Positions 1 through 7,071 are shown, numbered from the stretch's first letter. The stretch is 9,547 nucleotides of DNA from Gammaproteobacteria bacterium (GCA_020445165.1 JAGRHE010000102.1:1-9547), one strand, 5' to 3'. Notes: a model not told the origin generated them from the sequence alone. Translations and numbers: made by a program.

Positions 1-21
1 TACCCGACGCTCTTCCGATCT
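1..21. other. Illumina adapter remnant at contig end
   Basis: The first 21 bases match the 3' end of the Illumina TruSeq universal (P5) adapter, which ends CGACGCTCTTCCGATCT, at 20 of 21 positions; base 4 is C where the adapter has A. Read on the minus strand, the genomic insert stops at CACACGCC and continues with AGATCGGAAGAGC, the usual adapter read-through. This is technical sequence, not biology. It adds about seven false residues to the open frame of the HD-family membrane protein. Confidence 0.96.
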
Positions 22-1199
22 GGCGTGTGGTAGAGCAAGTAGGCGCCGCAAAGCACATACAAAGCGCCCGTCAACACCACCAGCCCCAGCAAAGTCGTGA
101 AGCGATGCTTGTCGCGCAGCACTTGTGGCGTGTGGTAGAGCAAGTAGGCGCCGCAAAGCACATACAAAGCGCCGAACATGCCCAAGTCGGCGATCGTGTA
201 ACGGATAATCTGCCCCCAACTGCGCTGAGCGACCTCGGCGTCATACTCCAGGTGCAACAGCGCCAGATCCGCCTCCTGCAAGGGGCTGCCGGACCGAGCC
301 AGCAGGTCCCCCGGCTTGTACGCCTTGGTGGGCATCGGGATGCTTTCGATCGCCTTCTGGCGCGCCGCCTCCGACGCATCCTCATTGATCTTCAACGTCG
401 TCTGCAGCCGATGCCGATTCAGCCAAGTGCGTCCGTAGGTCGCCAACAACGAGCTGTCCACCGACTCGCCGTAGGCCTCCTTGAACGCCTCGTCCAGCCG
501 CTTGCCAAGAGCCGCCTGGGCCTCGGCGACCTGCACTTGGCCCACGTTGACCCGATGCAGAAAGTCCTCGTCGCCCACTGGGTGCACCAAAATTGCCGTC
601 TGGCTCCCGTCCTCCAACGCGTGCAGCGAATCGAGCAAGCCGTCCGTTTCGAACGGTTTGAACGCATTGACAAGCGCCTCTTGGAACTTGCGCAGCTCCA
701 TGTCACCCGCCAGGGCGGCGCGCAAGGCGAAAAACTCCTGCTCCTCTCGAGCCGGGTCGCGTGGCTTGCCCTCTGGCTGAAACTCTTCCCACACGGACAG
801 ATCCAGGTCCATCCAGGTCTCCGCCGCGAGCAGCTCGAACACCCGGTTGGTCAGCGCCTCGCGGAGCTCGATCAACGGCCGCACGTTGTGCGTGTAGACG
901 CAGATCGTCTCGCCGCGGCGCCGCAGCTTGAGCGCCTCGTATTGTTCGGGATCCGGCCGGCTGAACTCGACGCGGGCGACGATGTCGCGCGGCGGGATGA
1001 AGCCGCGGCGGAAAGCGAAGGGCGGCTTCCAAGCCGTGGTCACGCCCCACATCGCCACGGCGGCCAGCACGCACAACGTGAGCCGCAGCAGCGCGTCGGA
1101 GGTGGTGAACCGCCGGAGCATGCGGCTCCAAGGACCGGGCGGCATGCCGATGGACGCCACACGGTCGGCGCGAGTTCGATGGGATGAGCCACTGGACAT
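1..1199 (-). CDS. 7TM-HDED / HD-domain membrane protein (PgpH/YqfF type), 3' part missing
   Basis: An open frame of about 399 codons starts at ATG 1199 and runs off the contig. Residues 40-57 form a hydrophobic anchor (ends VTTAW), followed by KPPFAFRRG and PPRDIVARVEF, the usual opening of the 7TMR-HDED extracellular domain. That domain ends with AYKPGDLLARSGSPLQEADL (about 313-332). Helices begin near 338 (IADLGMFGALYVLCGAYLLY) and 367. The multi-helix bundle and the C-terminal HD phosphohydrolase domain would lie beyond the contig, so the catalytic site cannot be seen. Characterised relatives (Listeria PgpH) hydrolyse cyclic di-AMP. The gene follows phoH after 19 nt; phoH-pgpH-ybeY order is known in Firmicutes, Planctomycetes and others but not typical of gammaproteobacteria. 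Leucine is often TTG, unlike the genes above 1,570. No strong Shine-Dalgarno is seen; starts at residue 19 or 27 are possible. The terminal ~23 residues are artefact (duplicate plus adapter). Confidence 0.82.
   Translation of the reverse strand, partial: MSSGSSHRTRADRVASIGMPPGPWSRMLRRFTTSDALLRLTLCVLAAVAMWGVTTAWKPPFAFRRGFIPPRDIVARVEFSRPDPEQYEALKLRRRGETICVYTHNVRPLIELREALTNRVFELLAAETWMDLDLSVWEEFQPEGKPRDPAREEQEFFALRAALAGDMELRKFQEALVNAFKPFETDGLLDSLHALEDGSQTAILVHPVGDEDFLHRVNVGQVQVAEAQAALGKRLDEAFKEAYGESVDSSLLATYGRTWLNRHRLQTTLKINEDASEAARQKAIESIPMPTKAYKPGDLLARSGSPLQEADLALLHLEYDAEVAQRSWGQIIRYTIADLGMFGALYVLCGAYLLYHTPQVLRDKHRFTTLLGLVVLTGALYVLCGAYLLYHTPDRKSVG
21..68. repeat. Artefactual duplicate copy (48 bp) next to the adapter
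   Basis: Bases 21-68 are identical to bases 126-173, with an offset of exactly 105 bp; they diverge at 69 (C) versus 174 (G). This copy sits between the adapter and otherwise normal coding sequence. The simplest explanation is a read ending in adapter that was joined to the contig through the short shared word GGCGC. Because 105 is a multiple of three, the frame stays open and a false 16-residue protein repeat appears. Confidence 0.85.
126..173. repeat. Genuine copy of the 48-bp duplicated segment
   Basis: This is the probable native copy of the segment repeated at 21-68. It encodes most of a predicted transmembrane helix (GALYVLCGAYLLYHTP) directly after the extracellular domain of the HD-family membrane protein, which is where that family's first helix of the 7TM bundle belongs. 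That placement is why I treat this copy as real and the one beside the adapter as misplaced. Confidence 0.8.
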
Positions 1200-1218
1200 A
1201 AGCGTATTCGCCGCCCGA

Positions 1219-2217
1219 TCAGAGGCGGCCTTGTTGTGTCCTCTTCACCTTGGCGCCGTTGGTCTCGCGCTCGTACGCGTCGACGATTCGCTGCACCAGC
1301 TCGTGCCGCACGATGTCGGCGCCAGTCAGCTTGACCTTCGCCACGCCTTTCACGCCCTCCAGACGCTGGATCGCGTCGGACAGGCCACTGCGAGTGTTGT
1401 GCGGCAAGTCGACCTGCGTCGAGTCGCCCGAGACCACGATTTTGGAGCCGGCGCCCATGCGAGTCAAAAACATCTTCATCTGAGGCACGGTCGTGTTCTG
1501 CGCCTCGTCGAGAATGATGAACGCCTCGTTCAGCGTGCGACCACGCATGTAGGCCAAAGGAGCGACCTCGATCACGTTGCGCTCGATCAGCTTGTGTACC
1601 CGCTCGAAGCCGAGCATCTCGTACAGGGCGTCGTACAGCGGGCGCAGGTAAGGGTCGATCTTCTGGCTCAGATCACCAGGCAGGAATCCCAGCCGTTCAC
1701 CGGCCTCGACTGCCGGACGCACCAGCAGGATGCGCCGGATCTGGTCGCGCTCCAGGGCATCGACGGCACAGGCGACGGCCAGGTAGGTCTTGCCGGTACC
1801 GGCCGGACCGACCCCGAAATTGATGTCGTGGGTCAGCACCTTGTGCACGTACTGCGCCTGGTTGGGCCCACGCGGACGCACCAGGCCGCGGCGCGTCTTG
1901 ATCACGCTTTCCGGCACCTCGGGTGCGCTGTCGAGCAGTGCCTCGACCCCGGATTCCTGCAGGAACAGGTGCACCCGTGCCGGGCTCAGCGTCTCGTCCG
2001 CGGTCGCCCGGTACAGGCCCTGCAGCACCTCGGCACCGGCCTCGATCGCACCGGGTTCGCCAAGCAAGCGGAAACTGTTGCCACGATTGTTGATCTCGAT
2101 GCCGAGCCGCGACTCGACCTGGCGCAGGTGCTCGTCGAGCTGGCCGCAGACATTGCGCAGGCGTTCGTTGTCTTCCGGTTCGAGGACCAGGTCGAGTGAC
2201 TCGGGATGATCAGACAT
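1219..2217 (-). CDS. phoH: PhoH-like ATPase (YbeZ), probably a chimeric sequence
   Basis: This is a predicted cytoplasmic PhoH-family P-loop ATPase of 332 residues. In gammaproteobacteria YbeZ is encoded beside YbeY and linked to RNA/ribosome metabolism. Walker A is GPAGTGKT (137-144), Walker B is FIILDEAQ (223-230), and LLVRPAVEAGERLGFLPGD is the family core. ATG 2217 is preferred because family homology begins at MSDHPESLDLVLEPEDNERL; an in-frame start at 2307 would translate REP sequence. No clear Shine-Dalgarno precedes it. The N-terminal two thirds look gammaproteobacterial (EPEDNERL, INNRGN, YVHKVLTHDINFG). From about NTTVPQMKMF onward it resembles Planctomycetes-type PhoH (SKIVVSGDSTQVDLP, KLTGADIVRHELVQ) rather than E. 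coli-type (AVITGDVTQIDLP, FHSEDVVRHPVV). TTG leucines also start here. Family assignment is secure; that one organism carries this exact gene is doubtful. Confidence 0.93.
   Translation of the reverse strand: MSDHPESLDLVLEPEDNERLRNVCGQLDEHLRQVESRLGIEINNRGNSFRLLGEPGAIEAGAEVLQGLYRATADETLSPARVHLFLQESGVEALLDSAPEVPESVIKTRRGLVRPRGPNQAQYVHKVLTHDINFGVGPAGTGKTYLAVACAVDALERDQIRRILLVRPAVEAGERLGFLPGDLSQKIDPYLRPLYDALYEMLGFERVHKLIERNVIEVAPLAYMRGRTLNEAFIILDEAQNTTVPQMKMFLTRMGAGSKIVVSGDSTQVDLPHNTRSGLSDAIQRLEGVKGVAKVKLTGADIVRHELVQRIVDAYERETNGAKVKRTQQGRL
1440..1570. other. Probable chimera or recombination junction inside phoH
   Basis: This stretch encodes the most conserved PhoH core, AYMRGRTLN through ILDEAQNTT to MKMFLTRMG. 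Above it, protein sequence, leucine codons (CTG/CTC) and gene order (miaB-phoH) are gammaproteobacterial. Below it, protein sequence, frequent TTG codons and gene order (phoH-pgpH) point to another phylum, probably Planctomycetes. The boundaries are estimates by eye from remembered family patterns, not an alignment. A conserved block is where a short-read assembler would most easily join two genomes; gene conversion is the biological alternative. Confidence 0.6.
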
Positions 2218-2236
2218 GGCGGAAGTACATGGTATT

Positions 2237-2283
2237 GCGCAGGGCGGGCGCAAGCTGCCGATGTCGGGCGCAGCCCGACCTAC
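2237..2283. repeat. REPIN-like double palindrome, copy 1 (degraded)
   Basis: This is the first of two related 47-bp units, 84 bp apart, in the miaB-phoH gap. Its right half is a perfect hairpin, GTCGGGC-GCA-GCCCGAC (2263-2279), followed by CTAC, the reverse complement of the GTAG tetranucleotide that precedes many REP palindromes. The left half starts GCAG instead of GTAG and its palindrome is imperfect, so it looks like an older or decayed copy of the unit at 2321-2367. Confidence 0.8.
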
Positions 2284-2320
2284 AGGTGCGGGTGCCGGCC
2301 CTGGCACTACCCAACCCCTG

Positions 2321-2367
2321 GCGTAGGGCAGGCTGCGCCTGCCGGCGTCGGGCGCAGCCCGACCTAC
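2321..2367. repeat. REPIN-like double palindrome, copy 2 (intact)
   Basis: GTAG (2323-2326) is followed by the perfect hairpin GGCAGGC-TGC-GCCTGCC (2327-2343), then GTCGGGC-GCA-GCCCGAC (2347-2363) and CTAC. The unit is thus two REPs in inverted orientation, each with its GTAG box on the outside, the layout called a REPIN. Such units are dispersed by RAYT transposases in many gammaproteobacteria. It is transcribed within the miaB-phoH message, where the stem-loops could stabilise the miaB 3' end or limit read-through into phoH; that role is inference. Confidence 0.85.
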
Positions 2368-2391
2368 GGGGACTTCGAATACAGGCTCGCA

Positions 2392-3744
2392 TCAGGCGCT
2401 TGCCACCCCTGCCTGCGCCGCCGCCACCAGCTCGCCGCGCAGTGAATTCGGATAGGCCGCGGTGATGCGCACGTCGACGAACTGCCCGATCAGCGATGTC
2501 GACGCAGCGAAATTGACCACCCGGTTGTTCTCGGTGCGCCCGGCGACCTCGTTCGGGTCCTTGCGCGACGGCCGGTCGACCAGCACGCGCTGCAGCGTGC
2601 CCACCATCTGCCGGCTGATGCGCTGGGCGTTGCCGTAGATGGTGTGCTGCAGGCGCTGCAGGCGTTCCTGCTTGACCGCCAGCGGCACATCGTCGGGCAA
2701 CTCGGCGGCCGGCGTACCCGGGCGCCGGCTGTAGATGAAACTGAACGAATGATCGAAGCCGATCTCGTCAATCAATGCCATCGTGTGTTCGAAGTCCTGC
2801 TCGGTTTCGCCGGGAAAGCCGATGATGAAATCCGATGACATGCTGATGTCGGGCCGGATCGCGCGCAGACGGCGGATCTTCTGTTTGTAATCGAACGCGC
2901 TGTGGCCGCGCTTCATGGCCATCAGGATGCGGTCGGATCCGGACTGCACTGGCAAGTGCAGATGACTGACCAGTTCAGGAACGTCGGCGTAGGCCTCGAT
3001 CAGCGTGTCCGAGAACTCGACCGGGTGCGAGGTGGTGTAGCGGATACGGTCGATACCATCGATCGCTGCGACATAGCGGATCAACAGCGCCAGGTCGGCG
3101 ATCTCGCCGTCGTGCATACGGCCACGGTAGGCATTCACGTTCTGTCCGAGCAGGTTGACCTCGCGCACGCCCTGCGCGGCGAGCTGGGCGACCTCGGCCA
3201 GCACGTCATCGAACGGCCGACTGATCTCTTCGCCACGGGTATACGGCACGACGCAGAAGGTGCAGTACTTCGAGCAGCCTTCCATGATCGAAACGAACGC
3301 GGTCGGCCCTTCGGCCCTCGGCTCGGGCAATCGATCGAACTTTTCGATCTCGGGAAAACTGATATCGACGCTGGGGCTGTGCGTGTCGCGGACGCGGGTC
3401 AGCATCTCGGGCAATCGATGCAGGGTCTGCGGTCCGAACACCAGGTCGACATACGGTGCGCGCTCGCGGATCGCCTCGCCCTCCTGGCTGGCCACGCAAC
3501 CGCCGACCCCGATCACCAGATCGGGACGCGCCTGCTTCCAGTCCTTCCACACGCCGAGCTGCGAGAACACCTTCTCCTGTGCCTTCTCGCGGATCGAGCA
3601 GGTGTTGAGGAGCAGTACATCGGCCTGCTCCGGATCGTCGGTCAGCTCCAGCTGGTGCGATTCGCGCAGCACATCGTGCATCTTCTGCGAATCGTACTCG
3701 TTCATCTGGCAACCGAAGGTGCGAATGTAAAGCTTGCCCGGCAT
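2392..3744 (-). CDS. miaB: tRNA-2-methylthio-N6-dimethylallyladenosine synthase MiaB
   Basis: MiaB is a radical-SAM methylthiotransferase that converts i6A37 to ms2i6A37 in tRNAs reading UNN codons, in the cytoplasm. The 450-residue protein (E. coli about 474) shows the full architecture. An N-terminal UPF0004 domain opens with [16 protein letters not shown] and has auxiliary-cluster cysteines C12, C49 and C83. The radical-SAM motif GCSKYCTFC supplies C157, C161 and C164. A central TIM-barrel segment includes [11 protein letters not shown] and [12 protein letters not shown], and a C-terminal TRAM domain runs from about 380. The frame is open upstream to 3891, but homology begins at [10 protein letters not shown], so ATG 3744 is chosen; it has no strong Shine-Dalgarno. 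A -10-like TAAAAT (3773-3778) lies just upstream, without a convincing -35. The gene follows the small HMA-like gene by about 120 bp and precedes phoH. Confidence 0.97.
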   Translation of the reverse strand: MPGKLYIRTFGCQMNEYDSQKMHDVLRESHQLELTDDPEQADVLLLNTCSIREKAQEKVFSQLGVWKDWKQARPDLVIGVGGCVASQEGEAIRERAPYVDLVFGPQTLHRLPEMLTRVRDTHSPSVDISFPEIEKFDRLPEPRAEGPTAFVSIMEGCSKYCTFCVVPYTRGEEISRPFDDVLAEVAQLAAQGVREVNLLGQNVNAYRGRMHDGEIADLALLIRYVAAIDGIDRIRYTTSHPVEFSDTLIEAYADVPELVSHLHLPVQSGSDRILMAMKRGHSAFDYKQKIRRLRAIRPDISMSSDFIIGFPGETEQDFEHTMALIDEIGFDHSFSFIYSRRPGTPAAELPDDVPLAVKQERLQRLQHTIYGNAQRISRQMVGTLQRVLVDRPSRKDPNEVAGRTENNRVVNFAASTSLIGQFVDVRITAAYPNSLRGELVAAAQAGVASA

Positions 3745-3828
3745 GGTGCTCAAAAAGTGCAAAGGGGCGAGGATTTTACGCCTAAAATCAGTCGATTGCA
3801 CCTGTTGCGACGCACCGTAGCGGGGCAT

Positions 3829-3852
3829 GCGCCGGCCGTCGGCGACCGGCGC
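3829..3852 (-). other. GC-rich hairpin between the HMA-like gene and miaB
   Basis: GCGCCGG (3829-3835) and CCGGCGC (3846-3852) form a perfect 7-bp stem with a 10-nt loop, 13 bp downstream of the small gene's stop. No T-run follows on the minus strand, so it is not a canonical intrinsic terminator. It might slow transcription or protect the upstream message. Confidence 0.3.
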
Positions 3853-3865
3853 AGGGGCGCACGGC

Positions 3866-4099
3866 TCAAAGGCCGATGAGTTCGGCCCCAATGCCGTGCT
3901 GGCGGACCACGTCCAGCAGCTGGCCCGCCTTGACGTCCTGCGGGTCGTAGTCGACCAGCATCAGGTGACGCGCCTTGTCGTTGACGCAGGCGCTGACCAC
4001 GCCCGGGACACAACTGAGATCACGTTCGAGCTCGTGGATGTCGTCATCGCCCAGTTCCTCGTCGAGATGGATGACAACGTCGGTACATTGGGTCTTCAT
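3866..4099 (-). CDS. Small HMA-like (ferredoxin-like fold) protein lacking CXXC
   Basis: The predicted protein has 77 residues. The pattern fits a beta-alpha-beta-beta-alpha-beta fold like heavy-metal-associated domains: strand TDVVIHLDE (6-14), helix [12 protein letters not shown] (18-29), strand VVSACVND (34-41), strand HLMLVDYDP (45-53), helix [12 protein letters not shown] (58-69), and strand AELIGL (72-77). The metal-binding CXXC loop is absent; cysteines sit at 5, 30 and 38 and do not form that motif. There is no signal peptide or membrane segment, so it is probably cytoplasmic. ATG 4099 is preferred over the in-frame GTG at 4108 because AGGAG lies 8 nt upstream of it. I cannot give a function. 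Similar short proteins occur in gammaproteobacteria as uncharacterised HMA-like proteins. The place between potI and miaB may be incidental. Confidence 0.8.
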   Translation of the reverse strand: MKTQCTDVVIHLDEELGDDDIHELERDLSCVPGVVSACVNDKARHLMLVDYDPQDVKAGQLLDVVRQHGIGAELIGL

Positions 4100-4107
4100 G
4101 CCGGTCA

Positions 4108-4112
4108 CTCCT
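4108..4112 (-). promoter_or_regulatory. Ribosome binding site of the HMA-like gene
   Basis: AGGAG on the minus strand lies 8 nt before ATG 4099. It overlaps the competing GTG at 4108, which rules out that longer start. Confidence 0.75.
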
Positions 4113-4206
4113 GTGGCTGTGGCACCCAGCGGTGCAGCTCCAGGTAACGACTAGTCCAGCGCGGCCGACTCGCAATCGGGGTAAACCCTATGCCGGTGCA
4201 TCGGTT

Positions 4207-5019
4207 TCAGTTTGTGCTTAACCTCGCACGTCGCTGCATCAACACCCCGGCCACGATGATGCCGACCGTGACCAACAGCACCATGATGGTCGCCAGGGCG
4301 TTGATCTCGGGACTGACGCCCAGACGCACGCTGGAATACACCACCATCGGCAGGGTCGATGCGCCCGGACCGGAGGTGAAGCTGGCGATCACCAGGTCGT
4401 CCAGCGACAGGGTGAAGGCGAGCAGCCAACCGGCTGCCAGGGCCGGCGCGATCAGCGGCAGTGTGACCAGGAAGAACACCTTCCAGGGATGCGCACCGAG
4501 GTCCATCGCCGCCTCCTCCAGCGAGGGGTCGAGACGCACCAGGCGCGACTGCACGATGACCGCGACATAGGCCATCGAGAAAGTCACATGGGCGATCGTG
4601 ATCGTGGTCATGCCACGCCCGGCCGGCCAGCCGACCAGCTGCTCCATCGCGACGAACAGCAACAGCGAGGCCAGGCCGAGGATCACGTCCGGCATCACCA
4701 GCGGCGCACCGATCATCAGTGCCAGTGCCGGGCGTCCGCGGAAACGGCCGAAGCGCACCAGCGCAACACCGGCCAGGGTGCCGAGGATCACGGCCAGCGT
4801 CGCATTCATGACCGCGATGCGCAGGCTGACCCAGGCCGCACCCAGCAACTGTTCGTTGTCGAGCAGGCTGGCATACCACTTGGTCGAAAATCCGGCCCAG
4901 ACGGTCACCAGTCGCGACTCGTTGAACGAGTAGACGATCAGCGACAGGATCGGCGCGTACAGGAAGGCGTAACCGAACGCGAGCAGGCTGATCACCAGAG
5001 TCGGGCGGCGCACCGTCAT
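4207..5019 (-). CDS. potI: Polyamine ABC transporter permease PotI
   Basis: This is an inner-membrane permease subunit that pairs with PotH to form the channel of a putrescine/polyamine importer. It has 270 residues with about six hydrophobic helices, including 8-29, 103-124, 138-158, 184-207 and 241-261. The EAA loop that docks on the ATPase is EEAAMDLGAHPWKVFFLVTL (168-187). SLDDLVIASFTSGPG is typical of PotI/PotC. ATG 5019 overlaps the potH stop as ATGA, implying translational coupling, and AAGGAG (5028-5033) lies 8 nt upstream. The frame is open further up to 5142, but that part reads potH out of frame. It is the last gene of potFGHI; no clear terminator follows in the 107 bp before the next gene. 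Confidence 0.95.
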   Translation of the reverse strand: MTVRRPTLVISLLAFGYAFLYAPILSLIVYSFNESRLVTVWAGFSTKWYASLLDNEQLLGAAWVSLRIAVMNATLAVILGTLAGVALVRFGRFRGRPALALMIGAPLVMPDVILGLASLLLFVAMEQLVGWPAGRGMTTITIAHVTFSMAYVAVIVQSRLVRLDPSLEEAAMDLGAHPWKVFFLVTLPLIAPALAAGWLLAFTLSLDDLVIASFTSGPGASTLPMVVYSSVRLGVSPEINALATIMVLLVTVGIIVAGVLMQRRARLSTN

Positions 5020-5954
5020 GCGTCCTGCTCCTTCTCGCGGAAGCGCTCGAACAAGAGTACCGGCACCACCAGCAGGGCCAGCAGCGCGACGGCGACGGCA
5101 GACGCCACCGGCCAGTCGCGGTTGTTGAAGAACTCGGTCCACAACACCTTGCCGATCATCAGGCTGTCGGGGCCACCGAGCAGATCGGGAACCACGAACT
5201 CACCCACCGCCGGCACGAATACCAGCAGCGAACCGGCCACGATACCGGGCAACGACAGGGGCACCGTCACCCGCCAGAATGCGCACAGCGGTCGGCAGCC
5301 CAGGTCGGCGGCCGCCTCGAGCAGGCTGCCGTCCATGCGCGACAGGGTCGCGTACAGCGGCAGCACCATGAACGGCAGGTAGGCGTAGACAATGCCGAGG
5401 TAGACCGCGAAATCGGTATGCAGCAGCTCCAACGGCTGCTCTATCACGCCCAGCCACAGCAGGAAGTTGTTGATCAGCCCATTGCCCTTGAGGATCCCGA
5501 TCCAGGCATAGATCCGGATCAGGAAGCTGGTCCAGAACGGCAGAATGACCAGCATCAGCAACGGGATACGCAGGTTTTCCCGTGCACGCGTGATACCGAG
5601 CGCCATCGGGTAGCCGATCAACAGGCAGACCAGTGTCGCGACGGCCGCGACACGCAGCGAGTTGACGAACGCGTCCAGGTACAGGCTGTCCTGCCACAAC
5701 AGCAGGAAGTTGGCGAAGTTCAGGCGCAGCTCCAGCATGCCCTCCTCGCTCCAGGAAAGCAGCGCCGAGTACGGCGGCAGCCCGATCACGACCTCCGACA
5801 GGCTGATGCGCGCAATGATCAGAAAAGGCAGGCCGAAGAACAGCGCCAGCCACAGCAGCGGCACGCCGAACACGCCGCCACGCCCCGGCTTCAGCCGTTC
5901 GCGCAGCGCGCCTCCCAGTCGCTGCGCCAGCTTATTCGAGGAGGACGAGTGCAT
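5016..5954 (-). CDS. potH: Polyamine ABC transporter permease PotH
   Basis: This is the second membrane subunit of the importer, 312 residues. A short charged cytoplasmic N-terminus (HSSSSNKLAQRLGGALRERLK) leads into a helix at about 29-49. A periplasmic loop (about 50-90) follows, then five more helices. The EAA loop is LEAAADLGCRPLCAFWRVTV (222-241). FWTSFLIRIYAWIGILKGNG and VPAVGEFVVPDLLGG are characteristic of PotH/PotB. ATG 5954 has GGAG (5963-5966) 8 nt upstream and lies inside the end of potG, giving a 23-bp overlap. The frame extends to 6011, but the longer start would lengthen the overlap and lacks family support. Confidence 0.95.
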   Translation of the reverse strand: MHSSSSNKLAQRLGGALRERLKPGRGGVFGVPLLWLALFFGLPFLIIARISLSEVVIGLPPYSALLSWSEEGMLELRLNFANFLLLWQDSLYLDAFVNSLRVAAVATLVCLLIGYPMALGITRARENLRIPLLMLVILPFWTSFLIRIYAWIGILKGNGLINNFLLWLGVIEQPLELLHTDFAVYLGIVYAYLPFMVLPLYATLSRMDGSLLEAAADLGCRPLCAFWRVTVPLSLPGIVAGSLLVFVPAVGEFVVPDLLGGPDSLMIGKVLWTEFFNNRDWPVASAVAVALLALLVVPVLLFERFREKEQDA

Positions 5955-7065
5955 CGTCGGCACTCCAACAGATCCAGGCCTGGTCACCCCAGCTGAGCGG
6001 GGCGGCGGCACGGCGGGCCCGGTTGGTCAGCTGCGCCTCGATCAATGCACCACCCTCAACCCGCACGTGATACACCGAGACGTCGCCCAGGTAGGCGATC
6101 TCCTCGACCGTGCCACTCAGCGTGTTTTCCTCCGGTGGCGGTTGTTCGGCCGAGATGCGCACCTTCTCCGGGCGCACGGCGATTGCCACCGGCGTGCCCG
6201 ACGTCACACCCTGCTGGGTACGCACGCGCAGGTCGCTGCCGGCGGATTCGCAGTGCACGACCAGCTCTTCGCCCTGGTGCTCGACGACGCGGCCGTCGAA
6301 CTGGTTGACCGCACCGATGAATCCGGCCACGAAGCGATTGTTCGGGTACTCGTAGATCTCCGATGGCGTACCGATCTGGCGGATGCGACCCTCGTTCATC
6401 ACCGCCATGCGGGTCGACATGGTCATCGCCTCCTCCTGGTCGTGGGTAACCATGACGAAGGTAATGCCGAGACGCTCCTGCAGGTTCACGAGTTCGAACT
6501 GGGTATGCTCGCGCAGCTTGCGGTCGAGCGCACCCAGCGGTTCATCGAGCAGCAGCAGCTTGGGCTGCTTGACCAATGCCCGTGCCAGCGCCACCCGCTG
6601 GCGCTGCCCTCCGGAGAGCTGGTCCGGCTTGCGCCGCGCAAGGTCGCCGAGCTTGACCAGGCGCAGCATCTCGTCCACGCGATCTCTGATCGCGGCACGC
6701 GGCATGCCTTCCTGGCGCAGGCCAAAGGCGATGTTGTCGAACACGCTCAGATGCGGGAACAGCGCGTACGACTGAAACATCATGTTGACCGGGCGCCGAT
6801 AGGGCGGGATCTCGCTGACATCCTCGCCGGCAATCAGCAGGCGGCCCTTGTCCGGCCGCTCGAAGCCGGCCAGCATGCGCAGCAGCGTGGTCTTGCCGCA
6901 GCCGGACGCCCCCAGCAACGAGAAGAACTCGCCCGGGTAGATCGCCAGCGAGACATCATCCACCGCGTAGAAATCGCCGAAGGTCTTGGTGACATTGCGC
7001 ACCTCGACCAGCGGCGCCGCGGCCGGGTCCTGCCAGGCCTCCAGTTCAGGTCGTGGACCGGCCAC
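5932..7065 (-). CDS. potG: Polyamine ABC transporter ATP-binding protein PotG
   Basis: This is the cytoplasmic ATPase that drives polyamine import. It has 377 residues, about the length of E. coli PotG. Walker A is GASGCGKT (52-59), the Q-loop glutamine is Q98 in MMFQSYALFPH, the signature is LSGGQ (150-154), Walker B is LLLLDE (170-175), the D-loop is GALD (178-181) and the H-loop is H208 in VTHDQEEA. A TOBE_2 domain fills the C-terminal part from about 280 (VAIAVRPEKVRIS, AYLGDVSVYHVRV). The chosen start is GTG 7065, 6 bp after the potF stop, because its N-terminal extension matches the family; no strong Shine-Dalgarno is visible, and another GTG lies at about residue 22. All catalytic motifs are intact. 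Confidence 0.95.
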   Translation of the reverse strand: MAGPRPELEAWQDPAAAPLVEVRNVTKTFGDFYAVDDVSLAIYPGEFFSLLGASGCGKTTLLRMLAGFERPDKGRLLIAGEDVSEIPPYRRPVNMMFQSYALFPHLSVFDNIAFGLRQEGMPRAAIRDRVDEMLRLVKLGDLARRKPDQLSGGQRQRVALARALVKQPKLLLLDEPLGALDRKLREHTQFELVNLQERLGITFVMVTHDQEEAMTMSTRMAVMNEGRIRQIGTPSEIYEYPNNRFVAGFIGAVNQFDGRVVEHQGEELVVHCESAGSDLRVRTQQGVTSGTPVAIAVRPEKVRISAEQPPPEENTLSGTVEEIAYLGDVSVYHVRVEGGALIEAQLTNRARRAAAPLSWGDQAWICWSADDALVLLE

Positions 7066-7071
7066 TGGCGA

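Noticed and set aside
27..1187. A 386-codon plus-strand open frame with an apparent internal repeat
   Set aside because: The repeat is the 48-bp artefactual duplication read in antisense. The minus frame has a coherent HDED-domain protein.
928..2199. A 423-codon plus-strand open frame opposite phoH and the HD-family gene
   Set aside because: It is a shadow of phoH and the membrane-protein gene; the true frames carry Walker motifs and HDED-domain motifs.
2237..2367. The two repeat units considered as a CRISPR array
   Set aside because: There are only two diverged units with internal double palindromes, no regular spacer series and no cas genes; the GTAG/CTAC layout fits REPINs.
2902..3879. 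A 325-codon plus-strand open frame opposite miaB
   Set aside because: It is antisense to the whole N-terminal half of miaB, which has all its cluster cysteines; the plus frame has no family features.
4109..4206. Possible promoter in the gap between potI and the HMA-like gene
   Set aside because: TTTACC- and TTGCGA-like hexamers are present but none has a properly spaced -10; the support is too weak.
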